Part shown: piece by piece, positions 17,746-31,850 of the stretch | How positions within the stretch are numbered: position 1 is the first letter of the stretch | Layout: every line of letters begins with the position of its first letter | Source: Eriocheir sinensis | Lineage: Eukaryota > Arthropoda > Malacostraca > Decapoda > Varunidae | Direction of reading: 5' to 3' | Assembly: GCF_024679095.1 (NCBI RefSeq) | Contig: NC_066563.1 | Span: 1,894,428-1,958,427 of the forward strand | DNA: 64,000 bases | Notes under the pieces: model-generated | What the model was told of the DNA's origin: nothing | The model's input: only the letters and a program-made list of their open reading frames with translations | Database searches by the model: none | Translations under genes and position numbers: made by a program

Positions 17746-18397
17746 TGGCAGGCTGGGCGAAGGTCTGGTCCGTCGTGATGGGCGTACAGAGCCTCCACGC
17801 CAAATTACAAGGGTCTTAAAAGTGTGCTAGTGAAATATTAAGAGTGAATCCCGTAGAGTGTGTGCTGTGCTTATGTGGTAATTCCTGCAGTACATTACAC
17901 TTTTATTTTCTTTATCTCTTTTTTTTTGTCTTTTTTTCTTGCCTGGGTTACTATTTTATTCTATTGTTTTTTCCATTTGTTTTTGGGGAATGGTTATTTA
18001 ATGTTGTTTTTTTTTTCCTCAATTTTCATCCCGTTTTGCTTTCTCATGCTTCCCTCCGCGCCCAAGGTATTCTTTCCTCCTGTTTTACCTGTGTGATTGC
18101 CTTCGTATCTTTAAAGCAACCAGGTATGAAGGACCATCTTACTATCTATCGGCCTGAATACCCCCTTAACTAACTCGCAAAAAAAGTAAAACGCAATCTA
18201 TTGAACAAACAGAAAGATAGACAGATAAACATGCAGATAGACAGACAAACAGACATATAGAAATAAATACATGCATATACACTCAGATGCAGAAAGACAG
18301 ACGGGTAGGCTGACAGATAAACATAAAAAAAAATAAAGCGATGAAGTTTATATAAGTAGATGGAGATAGACAGATACATAAATACATAGATGGTTAG
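17746..18397. other. AT-rich unique sequence with GACA/GATA tracts
   Basis: AGACAGATA-like units at 18205-18400 lead into the next GA array. No gene was seen. Confidence 0.5.
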
Positions 18398-18399
18398 AG

Positions 18400-18483
<84 letters not shown>

Positions 18484-18740
18484 ATGACAGCCGTTCCAAA
18501 TCTTCTTACTGACACTCCCCTTCCCCTATGTCTCACTCCTCTACAAAAAAAAAAAGAATAATAGAAACATCATTTGACCCTTCCCTTGAGTCTCCTCCTC
18601 CTCCTCCTCCTCCTCCTTCTCCTCCTTCAACTCCTTGTCCTCCTTCTCCACCTCCTCATCTACTCCTTCATCTCCGACCTCTTCCATATCCTTCGTCCTC
18701 TTCTCGACCGGTTTAGAGAGCAATGGGAAAAATGGACAGG

Positions 18741-18811
<71 letters not shown>

Positions 18812-18884
18812 TAATTGGTGGAGTGTTCTCATCTCGTTTGTCTTCCTCCGTGATGCTCCAAGGCACCGAGAGGGTCAAAGTTTG

Positions 18885-18940
<56 letters not shown>

Positions 18941-18970
18941 TCTTCTCTGAGCTGCTCTCCATAATCACTT

Positions 18971-19015
<45 letters not shown>
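18398..19015. repeat. Microsatellite cluster
   Basis: GA at 18398-18480, CTC at 18595-18620, TG-GA at 18740-18806, CT at 18890-18937, TG at 18972-19015. Frames here are repeat readings. Confidence 0.95.
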
Positions 19016-19017
<2 letters not shown>

Positions 19018-19482
19018 CGTCCTCTTCCTCCTCCTCCACCTAGTCATCATCATCATCATCATCAGCCTGTTTTCAGCACTAGGGAGAAGATGTGCATTAT
19101 TTACTACGACTCGCAGAGGCCTGAAAATAGACGGAACAAACACATTACCTACGAATTACCGCTGCAGACTAGTTAAATATACGATTGAAAAGCACTACCT
19201 ACCCCCCATCGCTTTCTCTAACTATCTTTATCTGTCTATCTATCTATCCATCTATTTCTATCTCTGCAATACTGAGCTTATTTTTGCAACACGTAGAGTC
19301 GTTGCATACATAATACGGGTAATTATTGCATCTTTCCCTCCCTACAATACTGTCATAACACGATTGGCCGAGTAACATTGTGCGCGAGGGTTCCACCAGG
19401 GGAGCGTATGTGTGTAAGGGGCGAAGTCCTCTAAGTAGGTCTGTTATACAAGAGGGGACCAGGGAAGCATTAGAGCATTGTG
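19016..19482. other. Short unique stretch
   Basis: A small ATC run near 19043-19062 and a CTAT run near 19225-19260. No gene was seen. Confidence 0.5.
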
Positions 19483-20372
<890 letters not shown>

Positions 20373-20416
<44 letters not shown>

Positions 20417-20456
20417 AGATCACAAGCCAATCATAAGCCTTGCAGGAATAATAATC

Positions 20457-20492
<36 letters not shown>

Positions 20493-20494
20493 TT
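20373..20494. repeat. (CA)20 and (ATC)12
   Basis: CA at 20373-20412; ATC at 20458-20494. Confidence 0.96.
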
Positions 20495-20756
20495 GAGACA
20501 GTCATTGAAAGGTCACCACGGCGCAATTTATCGATCTTTAACCTCTACTTGTATATCAATTTGTCACTTCTATTGCTCAAAATTTGCATTCCGCTCTCTC
20601 TATTATGCCATACTTGGTTTAGCGTCGTGTCAAGCCTAAATATCACCTTGTAATTACTAAAACTCACTATGCAACCTTTTTTTAATACAATGTTTGTTAC
20701 TAAAAGTCTCAGTGCACTTAATCCCATTTTTTTTCTTTTTCTCATGTTTTTTTTTA

Positions 20757-21070
20757 CCACCGTTTCTGTTCCTGCTTTCTAATTTTATGGCGAACTCTTT
20801 GTCATGTTTTTCACCACTCTTTACTTTACCACTCATTTTTGTCTTGTTTGTTTTTATACCACTCTTTGTCATGTTTTATACCACTTTGTCATGTCATATC
20901 TTTTACCACTTTGTCATGTTTGTTCTCACCACTCTTTGTCATGTTTCTTTCTTTCCACTCTTTGTCTTGTTTGTTTCTTTCCACTCTTTGTCTTGTTTTT
21001 TTACCACTCTTTGTCTTGTTATTTTACCACCGTTCCTGTTGCTGATTCCTAACCTGATGGCGAACTCTTC
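20757..21070. repeat. Minisatellite (CCACTCTTTGTC) bounded by direct repeats
   Basis: Units of about 20-30 bp with ACCACTCTTTGTCATGTTT fill the middle. A 45-bp sequence (ACCACCGTTTCTGTTCCTGC... ATGGCGAACTCTT) bounds both ends at about 20757 and 21026. Confidence 0.85.
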
Positions 21071-21289
21071 CTTATCATCGTGGTGTCTGTTCGTTAAATT
21101 GAAATGTCAAAACCTTATTCTTGTGCAGTCGTATTCAAAATCAAGGAGTATTGTTTACCTCAGACAGAGAGATATAAATACTGAAAGAGAAAATAGACAG
21201 AAGCAGACATACAGACAGACGGGCAGACAGGGACACAAAGAGAGAGAGCCCACTTCACATGTAACTTCAATTTTCCAGTTATAGCGTGA

Positions 21290-21292
<3 letters not shown>

Positions 21293-21354
<62 letters not shown>

Positions 21355-21436
21355 TACAAATAAAAGCCTGCACGGACACCTTCATGAAACTAAACAAAGC
21401 AGCGTCGAGAAAGGACAGGAAAACAGGCAGACGACG

Positions 21437-21475
<39 letters not shown>
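21293..21475. repeat. (CT)29 and (GA)17
   Basis: CT at 21293-21351, GA at 21441-21475, in inverted orientation about 90 bases apart. Confidence 0.96.
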
Positions 21476-21478
<3 letters not shown>

Positions 21479-21834
21479 AATGAGGGGTGACATAGGGGGT
21501 GTACGTGAGGTTGTTATTAAGTAAACTCAGGGGGAAGGGGGGGGGGGGGTAAGTGGGCCTGGTCAGTGTATTCGAAGGGTAATTCATGTCGTGTGTGTTT
21601 AAGGCTTAGTTAGGAAGGGAGGGACGGTGTGCTGTTCTCCCCTTGGTTCCTGTTGTTGTTGTTGTTGTTGTAGTATATAGTTGTTTTTTGTTACCGTTGT
21701 TTTGATTTTTGATTTTGTAATCATTCCCGTTGTTTTCCATTATTTTCCTGTTGTTATTCTCGTTGTTTGTTTGTTTTTGTTTATCTGTTTTGCCGTTGTT
21801 TGTTTTTTTGTTTTTGTTTATCTGTTGTTCTTCC

Positions 21835-22445
21835 TGTTGTTTTGTATTATTTTTATGTTTTTATTTCCGTTGTTTTGTATTATTTTTATGTTTTTATTCC
21901 CGTTGTTTTGTATTATTTTTATGTTTTTATTCCCGTTGTTTTGTATTATTTTCATGTTTTTATTTCCGTTGTTTTGTATTATTTTCATGTTTTTATTCCC
22001 GTTGTTTTGTATTATTTTCATGTTTTTATTCCCGTTGTTTTGTATTATTTTCATGTTTTTATTCCCGTTGTTTTGTATTATTTTCATGTTTTTATTCCCG
22101 TTGTTTTGTATTATTTTCATGTTTTTATTCCTGTTGTTTTGTATTATTTTTATGTTTTTATTCCCGTTTTTTGTATTATTTTTATGTTTTTATTCCCGTT
22201 GTTTTGTATTATTTTCATGTTTTTATTCCCGTTGTTTTGTATTATTTTCATGTTTTTATTCCCGTTGTTTTGTATTATTTTCATGTTTTTATTCCCGTTG
22301 TTTTGTATTATTTTCATGTTTTTATTCCTGTTGTTTTGTATTATTTTCATGTTTTTATTCCCGTTGTTTTGTATTATTTTTATGTTTTTATTCCCGTTTT
22401 TTGTATTATTTTCATGTTTTTATTCCCGTTGTTTTGTTTTCTTTT
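21835..22445. repeat. 33-bp minisatellite, about 18 units
   Basis: The unit contains CCCGTTGTTTTGTATTATTT and CATGTTTTTATT. Because 33 is divisible by three and the unit lacks stops, all three + frames (247-276 codons) and one minus frame (repeating MKIIQNNGNKN) stay open. Two units (near 22165 and 22396) lack one base and shift the frame. Probably not coding. Confidence 0.93.
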
Positions 22446-23120
22446 TCTCTTGTTATTCCCGTTGTATTATAACTTTTGTTTCCCGTTGTTTTATCTTTTT
22501 TTCTACGTGATGTGTTTTTATTTTTTTCATTTATTTTTTTCTTATTCCGTTGGTTCTTAAGGACGAGTATTGTGCTGCCTCGTCTTTGCTTTGTTCTTCC
22601 CTTTCGTGTGCGTGCATTTTCATTTCCTTAATCTTATTGCGCGCGTCATTCTTTCACTCTTCTTCATCCTCTTCCGTGGCGTTCCTTTCCTTATTTATTA
22701 CATATTTTCTCTACTTTCTTTTATCTCTACTTTATTTCTTCGGTCTCTTTATTGGAGCAGTGTTTGGCGGGGTGGGAGTCTTTGTTTTTATTTATTTTGA
22801 CCGTAAATAAAACCGTCTTCCCTGCCTTTTACACTTTCTTCTCTTCCTCTTTCTCCTCCTAGTTTCCTTTCTCTTCTTGTTTCATTTACTGCATTTTTTC
22901 TCTTCCTCTTTCTCCTCCTCTTAGTCTTCGTTGTTTCCTCTTGGTGGCGGGAGCGCAGCAGGTGAGCAGAGGTGGTGTTTAGTGGAGTCTCTGGTAAAGG
23001 GAAAGGGAAGGAGGGGGGGCCGTGTCTTTCTCCTGGTGATGGATGTTCTGCTCTTACTCACCTGTGGCGGAATTACTTGCAGGTGTGAGGGGAGGGGGGA
23101 GGGTGGGGCAGAGGGTATGT

Positions 23121-23121
<1 letters not shown>
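22446..23121. other. Unique, T-rich sequence
   Basis: Continues the T-rich bias of the array, with CT-rich blocks near 22830-22925. No gene was seen. Confidence 0.5.

Positions 23122-23198
<77 letters not shown>
23122..23198. repeat. (TG)31-(GA)7
   Basis: TG array switching directly to GA. Confidence 0.97.
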
Positions 23199-24375
23199 CG
23201 CTTTACTTCTTAGCTGACATCGTCATTTTCTCCCTCTCTTTACCTCCCGTCTCTTTGATTTTTGTTTGTTTATTTAATCATTTATTTATGTGTATTTTTA
23301 TTTATTTACTATACTTTCCCTTGCTCAGATTTTCGTGTATTTTCACTTCTTGTATAATATCTTCCTTGTTTTCGATTTTTTTATCCATATTATCTATTTT
23401 TAAAACATATCCAAGTTGTTCCATCTTGGTAGAAGTCGCCTGTGTTTTACGTTTCTGGAGATTCCACATTAAAAATTCCAACGCTGAAGTTTCCACTGCC
23501 TCGAACACCCCTCCGTCTCGTCGCAGGTAATCTCTCCACCCACCTGGCCTGCTAATGAGCCAGCGGGGGGGCGGGGATGGGCCGGGGTACCTAAGAGCCA
23601 AAACAAAAGACACAGGGGCTGCCTCGTTCCCGGCCTGCCTAAGACGCTCTTTGTCTCTACTCCTCGCGGCATTGATTACCGAAGTCTACCTCTTGAAGAC
23701 GACTGCGTTTTCCTTTACCGCCCTCACGCCACGACGAGTACAGACTATCACGACAGCAGCCACCGTCGCCTACAAAAGCTACACAATATGCTCTGAACCC
23801 GAAGACAAAGAGAAAGAGAAAGCAGAGAAAGATATCCGTCGTCAAGGTAGGCTCTAAAACACTGGAGTCTTGCTCGATTAAAAAAATGTCCAGAAAATGA
23901 AGAAAAAAGAAATAAAAGAAGAAGAAACCATGAATACCGATGAAAAAGCTAAGCCATGAGTAATATACAGCACGTTTACAAGTGATAAGCATAAAAATAC
24001 ACACATGATAACGAAAGGTAGATAAAGGTAGGCAGGGATAAAGAGAATCAAGTAAGATGCCAGACACTCGTTAACAGACTGGCTGCGGCGCCGTCTGTTG
24101 CTGTAATCGGTCTGTTGGCAACCACCCCCTGAGCTCCTCTAGAAAGACTTACCTCGCCCCCTCGTCATGGCCGTCAAAAGGCAAAGCATCATAGTCTCTC
24201 CACGGAGGGGCCGAATCTTAGACGGTCAAACAGACAGCAATAAATGATAGCTTTGTACCCGTCTGAAAAAAAAAGCGCGTTCATGTTAAGGAATACATAG
24301 TGGATCGCTTCTTACGTAAACAGTTTTAAGCCTATTTGAATACTGAATGTCATGCTAAGTCCCGTGATTTGCCTC

Positions 24376-24378
<3 letters not shown>
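23199..24378. other. Unique sequence, no gene found
   Basis: Mixed composition with a GC-rich patch at 23520-23600. Short frames on both strands have no recognised motif. Confidence 0.4.

Positions 24379-24453
<75 letters not shown>
24379..24453. repeat. (CA)37
   Basis: Perfect CA array. Confidence 0.98.
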
Positions 24454-24455
<2 letters not shown>

Positions 24456-24585
24456 AGCACTCGCAATGTTATGATTATCTCGAAAAGAGAAAAAAAAACT
24501 TCAAGTCGACTTTCATGGCCATATTGGGAAGACGCATCTCCTTTATTTCTGGAAGAGAAGAAGGAGGAGAAAAGAAAAAAGTGGT

Positions 24586-24745
24586 GGACGAGGAGGAGGA
24601 AGAAGAGAAGGAGGAGGAGGAGGAGGAGGAGGAGGAGGAGGAGGAGCTCTCAAACTATCATGGAGAGACCAAGCCTGAGGCAACCTTGATATGCAAAGCA
24701 GGATGTTCACCTCCTCTTCCTCCTCCTCCTCCTCCTCCTCCCCTC
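24586..24745. repeat. (GAG)n and (CTC)n inverted pair
   Basis: GAG units to 24645 and CTC units at 24709-24745 are complementary across a loop of about 65 bases. Confidence 0.9.
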
Positions 24746-25399
24746 CTGCTCCTCCGCTTCTCTATTTGTCCTTCATCCTTTTCTTCTTCCTTCTTTTCTG
24801 TTTCCTGTATTCTCAAGTTTGTGTTTTCTTTATATTTTTACTTTTGATTTTATATTTCAGTTTTCAATATCCTTCTGTTCCTTCTCTTCTTCTTTTCCAT
24901 CCTCCTCCTCTTCCTCCTCTCCATCTACCTCTTCTTCCTTCTCCTCCTCCCTTTTTTTTCCTCGTTTTCTTCGTTTTTACTGTTCTCCTTTTTCTTTTCT
25001 TCCTTTTCTTTCTCTTCCTTATTCTCATTTTCATCTTCATCACTATCATCATCATTATCATTTTCAACATCATTATCGCCATTATAACGTTCATATTAAT
25101 CTCACCCATCATCACCACTTTCATATTACTCAGATTATGGCATCGTAAACCATTATTGTATCGGACTAAACCATTTTTTCCTTCATTATAACAGACGTCT
25201 CCGGGGAAGGCGGGGAAGAAAGTTTTCACACAATGGCGCAACGCAATAATGAAACCCCCTGGAGCAGTGCGTCTTCCTCGTCCTCCTCCATGTGAAAATA
25301 AAAAAGGTAAGGAGTCGCGAGTGCCTTAGATGTGTTAATTAGTGTTCGCTACCTGTGACAATCATTCATGAGAAACGCGTGGTAGAAATGATGGCAGCA
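24746..25399. other. Pyrimidine-rich, then unique
   Basis: C/T-rich to 25030 with ATC/ATT units to 25125. No gene was seen. Confidence 0.5.
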
Positions 25400-25404
25400 A
25401 AAGC

Positions 25405-25444
<40 letters not shown>

Positions 25445-25620
25445 AAAATTATAGTATTAGTATTAGTAATAGTAGTAGTAGTAGTAGTGGTGGTGGTAAA
25501 AATTATAGTATTAGTATTAGTAATAGTAGTAGTAGTAGTAGTAGCGGTAGCAGTGGTAGTAGTAGTAGTAGTAGTAGTAGTAGAAGTAGTAATTGTAGTA
25601 GTAGTAGTAGTAATCAGAAT
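25400..25620. repeat. (TAG)n with a 54-bp internal duplication
   Basis: GGTAAAAATTATAGTATTAG recurs at 25441 and 25495 within TAG repeats. A Val-rich frame is artefactual. Confidence 0.93.
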
Positions 25621-25829
25621 CCTGCTGAAATTACTGCTTACCTCTGATTCAACGTCATTAATATAGAAAAATAAACAACAGTGGGCGCAGTAAGGAGCCC
25701 TATGGAACCCCTCTCGTCACTCAGCCAAGTTAAAAATATTACCCCCTTAATGTCTAGTCTTGTTTTTTTTTTTCTATAGTTAACACACGCCCTAATCCAC
25801 CTCACCACCTACCCATCAATACCCTTTCC

Positions 25830-25831
<2 letters not shown>

Positions 25832-25862
<31 letters not shown>
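25832..25862. repeat. (CA)15
   Basis: Perfect CA array. Confidence 0.97.
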
Positions 25863-25866
<4 letters not shown>

Positions 25867-25986
25867 GACGTGACCCGTTTTAATACTCCTCGCCCACGTC
25901 ACTTTTCCCGCGGTGTGTTCTGCAATCCTCACACCCTTTTATTTTTCACGTTTCCATTTCCGTCGTTGTTTTGTTAATCTACGCAC

Positions 25987-25988
<2 letters not shown>

Positions 25989-26028
<40 letters not shown>

Positions 26029-26217
26029 GGACCAAAATACATTCCAAAACCATTCTGCCGTCAAGTAAAGGTGAAAAAAAAAGAATTACCTGATAGCAAA
26101 TATAGCTTAAAGATCGACTATTCGCTATACGTTAGAAAAAGTTAAAAAAAAAGGAAATGAATGTGGAAATAAAACATGTATACGTTGACTAGAATCTTTT
26201 TATCACACTAACAACCA

Positions 26218-26274
<57 letters not shown>

Positions 26275-26455
26275 ACAAAAATACAATCCAAAACCATTCT
26301 GCCGTAAAGTAAATAAAGAAATACCTGACAGCAAACAAAAGCTTAAAGATCAACGTCTCTCTTTACGTCCAAAATGAAAAAAAAACAAATGAAAAATGAA
26401 AAATAAAAGTGTATTACGTTGACTCGAATCTCTTCATCGGACAAACAAGCAACAC
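25989..26455. repeat. 230-bp tandem duplication headed by (GA)n
   Basis: Each half starts with GA repeats (25989-26026; 26220-26272), then ATCCAAAACCATTCTGCCGT-like sequence, AGCTTAAAGATC, A-rich sequence, and ACGTTGACT.GAATCT. The halves are clearly homologous but diverged. Confidence 0.9.
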
Positions 26456-27149
26456 TTTTAATGCACTTTTGCGTCGCATTAGCCAGGAAGTCTCGGAAGA
26501 GTGTGAGTCTTCATATTCCGTCCGAAGCAGCTCGACTTAAAGTTCCGAAACTGTCCTTGAATGCAAAGTGTGTGGGAGGAGGGGGGAAGGGAAGAGGTAT
26601 AGGAGGGAGGGAGGGAAGGGGTATAGGAGGGAGGGAGGGGAGATGAGATGAGGAAGGAAAAGGTGAAGGTGGAGAAGGAACACGATAGAGAAAAAATGAG
26701 AAGAGAGAGAAAAGAGAATGAGAAAAAAGAGAAACGAGAGAGAGAGAGAGAGGTAAATGAGAAAAAAGAGAATTAGAGAGAAATGAAAGAGAAAAAAGGA
26801 AGAGAAAAGAGAGATTAAAGATAGGGCCTACGCTTGTCTTTCCCTCTCACCTTTCCTTCTCTTCTTCCTCCTCCTCCTCCTCCTCCTCCTCTTCCTCCTA
26901 GTCGGGCCTGGAGAGTAAGGTGTCCCGGCGGCGCCCTTCTCAAGTACCCATCGACGTGGATCCTCTAGAGACAAAAGGAATCGCCTACACAGAGGTTCCA
27001 GTCCTTCATTCCTCGCGTCAATTGTTTAGAGTTTGACGGATACGATCTTTTTTTTTTTTTTTTTTTACTGTTCGGTGCTTAGCGTTTTTTTTTTATTATT
27101 GTCAGTATTTAACGGAACTTTTTTAAGAATGAGAAATTATCGGTGTTGT
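26456..27149. other. Unique then purine-rich
   Basis: GGGAGG-rich at 26575-26650, GA-rich to 26820, then C/T-rich and a T20 run near 27047. No gene is supported. Confidence 0.5.
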
Positions 27150-27151
27150 TG

Positions 27152-27207
<56 letters not shown>

Positions 27208-27330
27208 TTACTATTACTACTACTACTATTACTACTACTGCTGCTACTACTACTATTACTACTACTGCTATTACTACTACTGCTACTACTACTACTACTG
27301 CTACTACTACTACTACTACTACTACTCGTT
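27150..27330. repeat. (CTA)n
   Basis: CTA units with TTA and CTG variants; poly-Thr, poly-Tyr and poly-Val frames are readings of it. Confidence 0.95.
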
Positions 27331-27613
27331 CCCCTACTTCAACTACTACGACTATTTCTATTTTTATTGTTATTATCAGTATATTATTATCACCATCATC
27401 GTCATCACCATCATCATCAGGAGCAGCAGCCTTGCCCCTCCCATTAGCGTGTAGCAGCGGCGATGTGTCTCCTTTTTCCCGGTGAGGGCGCGGCACTTCG
27501 GCTCCTGCGTCACGGCACCGCAAGGGCCAAAGCCGCGCCGCCAGCGTGTCCCCGGAGGCTGTGAGGTTCCGCGGCCCTTAATCACGCCTTTCTAAGTCTG
27601 TAATCAAATGAGG

Positions 27614-27616
<3 letters not shown>

Positions 27617-27680
<64 letters not shown>
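27617..27680. repeat. (TG)32
   Basis: Perfect TG array. Confidence 0.98.
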
Positions 27681-27682
<2 letters not shown>

Positions 27683-27980
27683 CCAGTGAGAACGAGACTA
27701 AAATAGAGGAGGATAATACGATGAAAAATGTTACATCGTTCGAATAGAAAACAATAAAAGAAAGCTAAACAAAACTGGTCGCGTAGATAAATAAAAAAAA
27801 ATAGGAAAGAGAAATTTGAGGAAAAAAAGTATTATGGAAGTCACTTGAAAAGGACATTAAAGCTTTTTTGACGCATTTTCTCGATTTTTTGCAACGTGGG
27901 TCAAGCGAAAGTTTGTGTTCGGTCTGTCAGCAAATCAGTTGGCGAGGACTTTGACTTCGCCCAATCACGATTCAGCTTCT
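27681..27980. other. A-rich unique sequence
   Basis: No gene or repeat was recognised. Confidence 0.5.
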
Positions 27981-29215
27981 CCCCTCACATTCCCGCCCTC
28001 TATTCTACTTCCCCTCCCCCCCCCCCCCCGCCCCTCCCCCATCCCCCTTCCTTCTCCCCCCCACCTCCTCCCATCCGCCCTCCCTCTTCCTTCTTCCCTT
28101 TTCCCTCCGTTCCTCCATTCCCCTCCCTTCTTCCTCCTCCCCTCTCCCCTCCACCAGTCCCCCTTCCTTTTTCCATACATTCTCTTGTCCCTCTTCCATC
28201 TAACTTCTTATCTCTCCTTCCCTCTCTCCCTCTCTCTGTCTCTCTCTCTTTCCTTTTCCACCTCTCCTTCTTCTCTTTTCCCTCTTCTCTCCAACTTCTT
28301 CCCTCACTTTCCTTTCCCCTCCTTTTCTCTTATCCCTCTTCCCTTTAACTTCTTCCCTCGCTTTCCCCTCCTTTCTCCACCCCCAGCCCCTTGCCTCCAT
28401 TCCTCCCTCGGTTCTCTTTTCTTCCTTTTCTGTCTCCTCCCTTTTTCCCTCAACTTCTCTTACTTTCCTCACTTTAAGTTTCATCCTTCCAATTTTCTGC
28501 CCATCCCTCCTTCCCTCCGTCTGTCTGTCTCTCTTTCCCCTCTGCTCCTCTCCCCTCTTTTTTCTGTTTTACTTCTCTATTTCCCGCGTTCGTGTTTCAA
28601 TTTCCTATTCCTCTTCCCTTCAGTTCGTTTCTACTCCTTCATTTCTCTCCATATTTCTCTCTCTTTTTTACTTTAGTCTCATCCTTCAGTTTTCCTTCCG
28701 TTTCTTCCTCTATCTCTTTACTTCCTTCAATACTTTGTTCTCTCTTTCCCGTCTCAGTTATTTTCTCTTCCTTTCTCTTCACCCTTCATTCCAGCTTCTT
28801 TCTTTCCTATTCCTCTCTAACGTTTGCTCAGTACGTTCGTTCCCTCCTATCCTTCACTCAACCCAGCTTTTCCCTTTTCCTTCTTTCACTTTGTTTTCCT
28901 TTCTTCTTCCCTCTAACGCTTTTCCTCACTTCTCTTTTCCCTATCATTTATTTCGTCTTTCCTTCTCTCCCACTGTCACGGTTTTCTTTTCCCCTCCCCT
29001 ATCCTGACGTTTTTTCCCTTTCCTTCCTCCTATTCCTTTTCTCCCCTTCTCCCTATTCTGTCTCCTTATCCCACCAACTTCACCTTTTTTCCAACTCCCT
29101 CCCTGATTCACACACTCATTCAGCCTTTTCCACTCCCTGCCACTCCCTCTTTTCCTCCCCCTCGCCTCCCTGCTCCTTTCCCTCCCTCTTTACCTCCATA
29201 CACGGTTTTATGCTA
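27981..29215. repeat. Polypyrimidine tract, about 1.2 kb
   Basis: The + strand is almost all C and T, with loosely repeated TTCCCTC, CTTCCCTTTAACTTC and TTTCCTCAC motifs. Frames up to 253 codons are compositional. Confidence 0.85.
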
Positions 29216-29314
29216 ATATTGCGAGCTGGTTCCGGGGTGGCGAGCGGCCGAGGGGAAATGAGAGGGAATGCAACGCCCGAAGGTAATTTCCCATTTAAAC
29301 TCCGTCGATAACCA

Positions 29315-29857
<543 letters not shown>

Positions 29858-30216
29858 GAGTCAGTCAAGGGCATCACAAAACAGAAAAGACTGCCAATAA
29901 CTGATCCCACAAAAATATAACAAAACTCAAAAGAAACCTGGCATAAAAAAACATAAATCAAAGAGGAAGAAAGGAAGAAAAAGGTACCTGGGAAGACAGT
30001 CATAGAAGCACACTGACTGATGAACTGTGCAAAGACTGACAGGTTAAAGAGAGCAAGAAAAACACACACTTTTGTCTAGTTACAGTCGCTCATCGCACAC
30101 TGCCACTGACCGTCCGCCTCGCCTGGACGCTCGAACTGAAACACAAATACCATGAACCAAAGTTAATTGCTCTCATTATATTCGGTATTTAACTTTTACA
30201 CACATTTATATTTCCG

Positions 30217-30268
<52 letters not shown>

Positions 30269-30842
30269 ACAGAAATAAAATCAAGTATTTATTTTTTACA
30301 CCGCTTCTGTGAGCATCGCGTTATACCTCCTACAAAGTCAAGTTAGAAGCGTCATCGTCGTAGTCGTAGTCGTAGTCGTAGTACCCACCGTTGTCGTCGT
30401 TACAGGGCCTGGCGGAGTCATTCTATCGATGGTGGAATTATTCGACAGGAAACGACTCTCGGGTTGCTCGCGGGCGGCTCTTGTTACGACCCTCAATGAG
30501 AAGGTCTCGTTTCCTAGTCCCCTCATTACCTCTTCCACCCCTCGCCCTCTTCCTTATCATCATCCTCATCTGTATGCGACTGCTGCTCCTACCTCTGTTC
30601 TTGCTCCTTCTCTGACCCCTCCTCCTCCTCAACCTAGCTACTACTACTACTACTACTACTGCTACCACTACTACTTTCTTTTTACTGAGATTCCTCCTCC
30701 TCCTCCTCCTCCTCCTCCTCCGCTTACATCTATTCCGCCTCTTCCTTGTTTCTCTTCTTTCCCTTCCTCCTCGCCCACTTGAAAACAAATACTGGACTGA
30801 CAAGAATCTCCTTTATATCTTTCGTTTTAGTAGTAGTAGTAG

Positions 30843-30884
<42 letters not shown>

Positions 30885-30999
30885 TAGATGGCAGTGTTGA
30901 TTTCATTGATTTCATCGAGGTTGTTTTTCGTTGCTTTTTTTAAGTTATTGTTTTGTATCTCTTCGTCTTAATCATCACCATCATCATCATCATCATCTC
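29858..30999. other. Unique sequence with triplet and CA arrays
   Basis: CA at 30219-30266, CGT/AGT triplets near 30355-30382, CTA at 30639-30670, CTC at 30691-30720, TTG at 30840-30882. No gene was seen. Confidence 0.6.
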
Positions 31000-31850
31000 T
31001 CTTCTCATTCGTCTACATCTTTTTCTTTTGTTTCTGCTTCTTCCTCCCCATCATCTTTGTTTTCTTCTCATCCTTCTTTTTCTTCCATTTTTTTTCTCTC
31101 TTCCTTATATCCCGAAAAAACTCTGGAAGGGTCTCATTTTTTACGACGATTTTATACCAATTTTCCTTCGTTTTCCTCCTCCTCCTTTTTTTTCTGGGCC
31201 ACTCAAAGAAAAGGTCGCGGCAGGATTACCTTACCTGTCTCACTTGAAGGGGCGACTCACCTGTCTTCCTGCGCAGGTGAAAAAGGGAAGAGTGAACCTT
31301 ACCTCTCCTACTCTACTCCACCTCCTCCATTTCCTCTTTCTCTTTTTTTTTTTCCTCTTCCTCTCCTCTTCCTCCTTGTACGTGTCGCTGTTTTCTTTCC
31401 TCTAGTTTTTTCTTTCCTCCTCGACCCTTCTCTCGCCATCTATATCCATCTATCCATCTTCCTGTTATGTATGTATCTATCTGCATCTATCTTTTTATCT
31501 ATCTATCTATTTACCTATCTAATCTTTCATTCTTATATTGGCATCTCATTATTTTTCTCCTTCTTTAATTAACTCATGATTTATTCTTTATTCCCAGCTT
31601 CCTTCCTTTCTTTCTTCCTTCATTTATCCGACCCATCCTTTCCCTCTTCCTTCCTTTTCTTCTTCCTTTCTTTCTTCCTTCTCCCATCTGATCCATCCTT
31701 TCCTTCTTCTTCCAGCCATTCATCCATCCACCCTCCTCTTTCTCCTTTATTTCTTCTCCTTTTTCCTCACTCCCAACCTTCCTTGAACCCTCTCTCACTC
31801 CCTTTCATCCTCCCTCCGTTCCTCCTCCCCCTTCCACCTCCTCCTCCATC
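31000..31850. repeat. Polypyrimidine tract with short tandem units
   Basis: C/T-rich; a block containing TTTCTTTCTTCCTTC and ATCCATCCTTTCC is repeated at about 31605 and 31670. CTAT units lie at 31490-31525. Confidence 0.75.

Noticed and set aside
21681..22560. Three overlapping + frames of 247-276 codons that look like membrane proteins
   Set aside because: All three come from one stop-free 33-bp unit; the hydrophobicity is that of T-rich codons, and one-base deletions shift every frame.
27915..28676. A + frame of 253 codons, Pro/Ser/Phe-rich
   Set aside because: It lies in a polypyrimidine tract; several frames are open together because C/T-only DNA has no stop codons.
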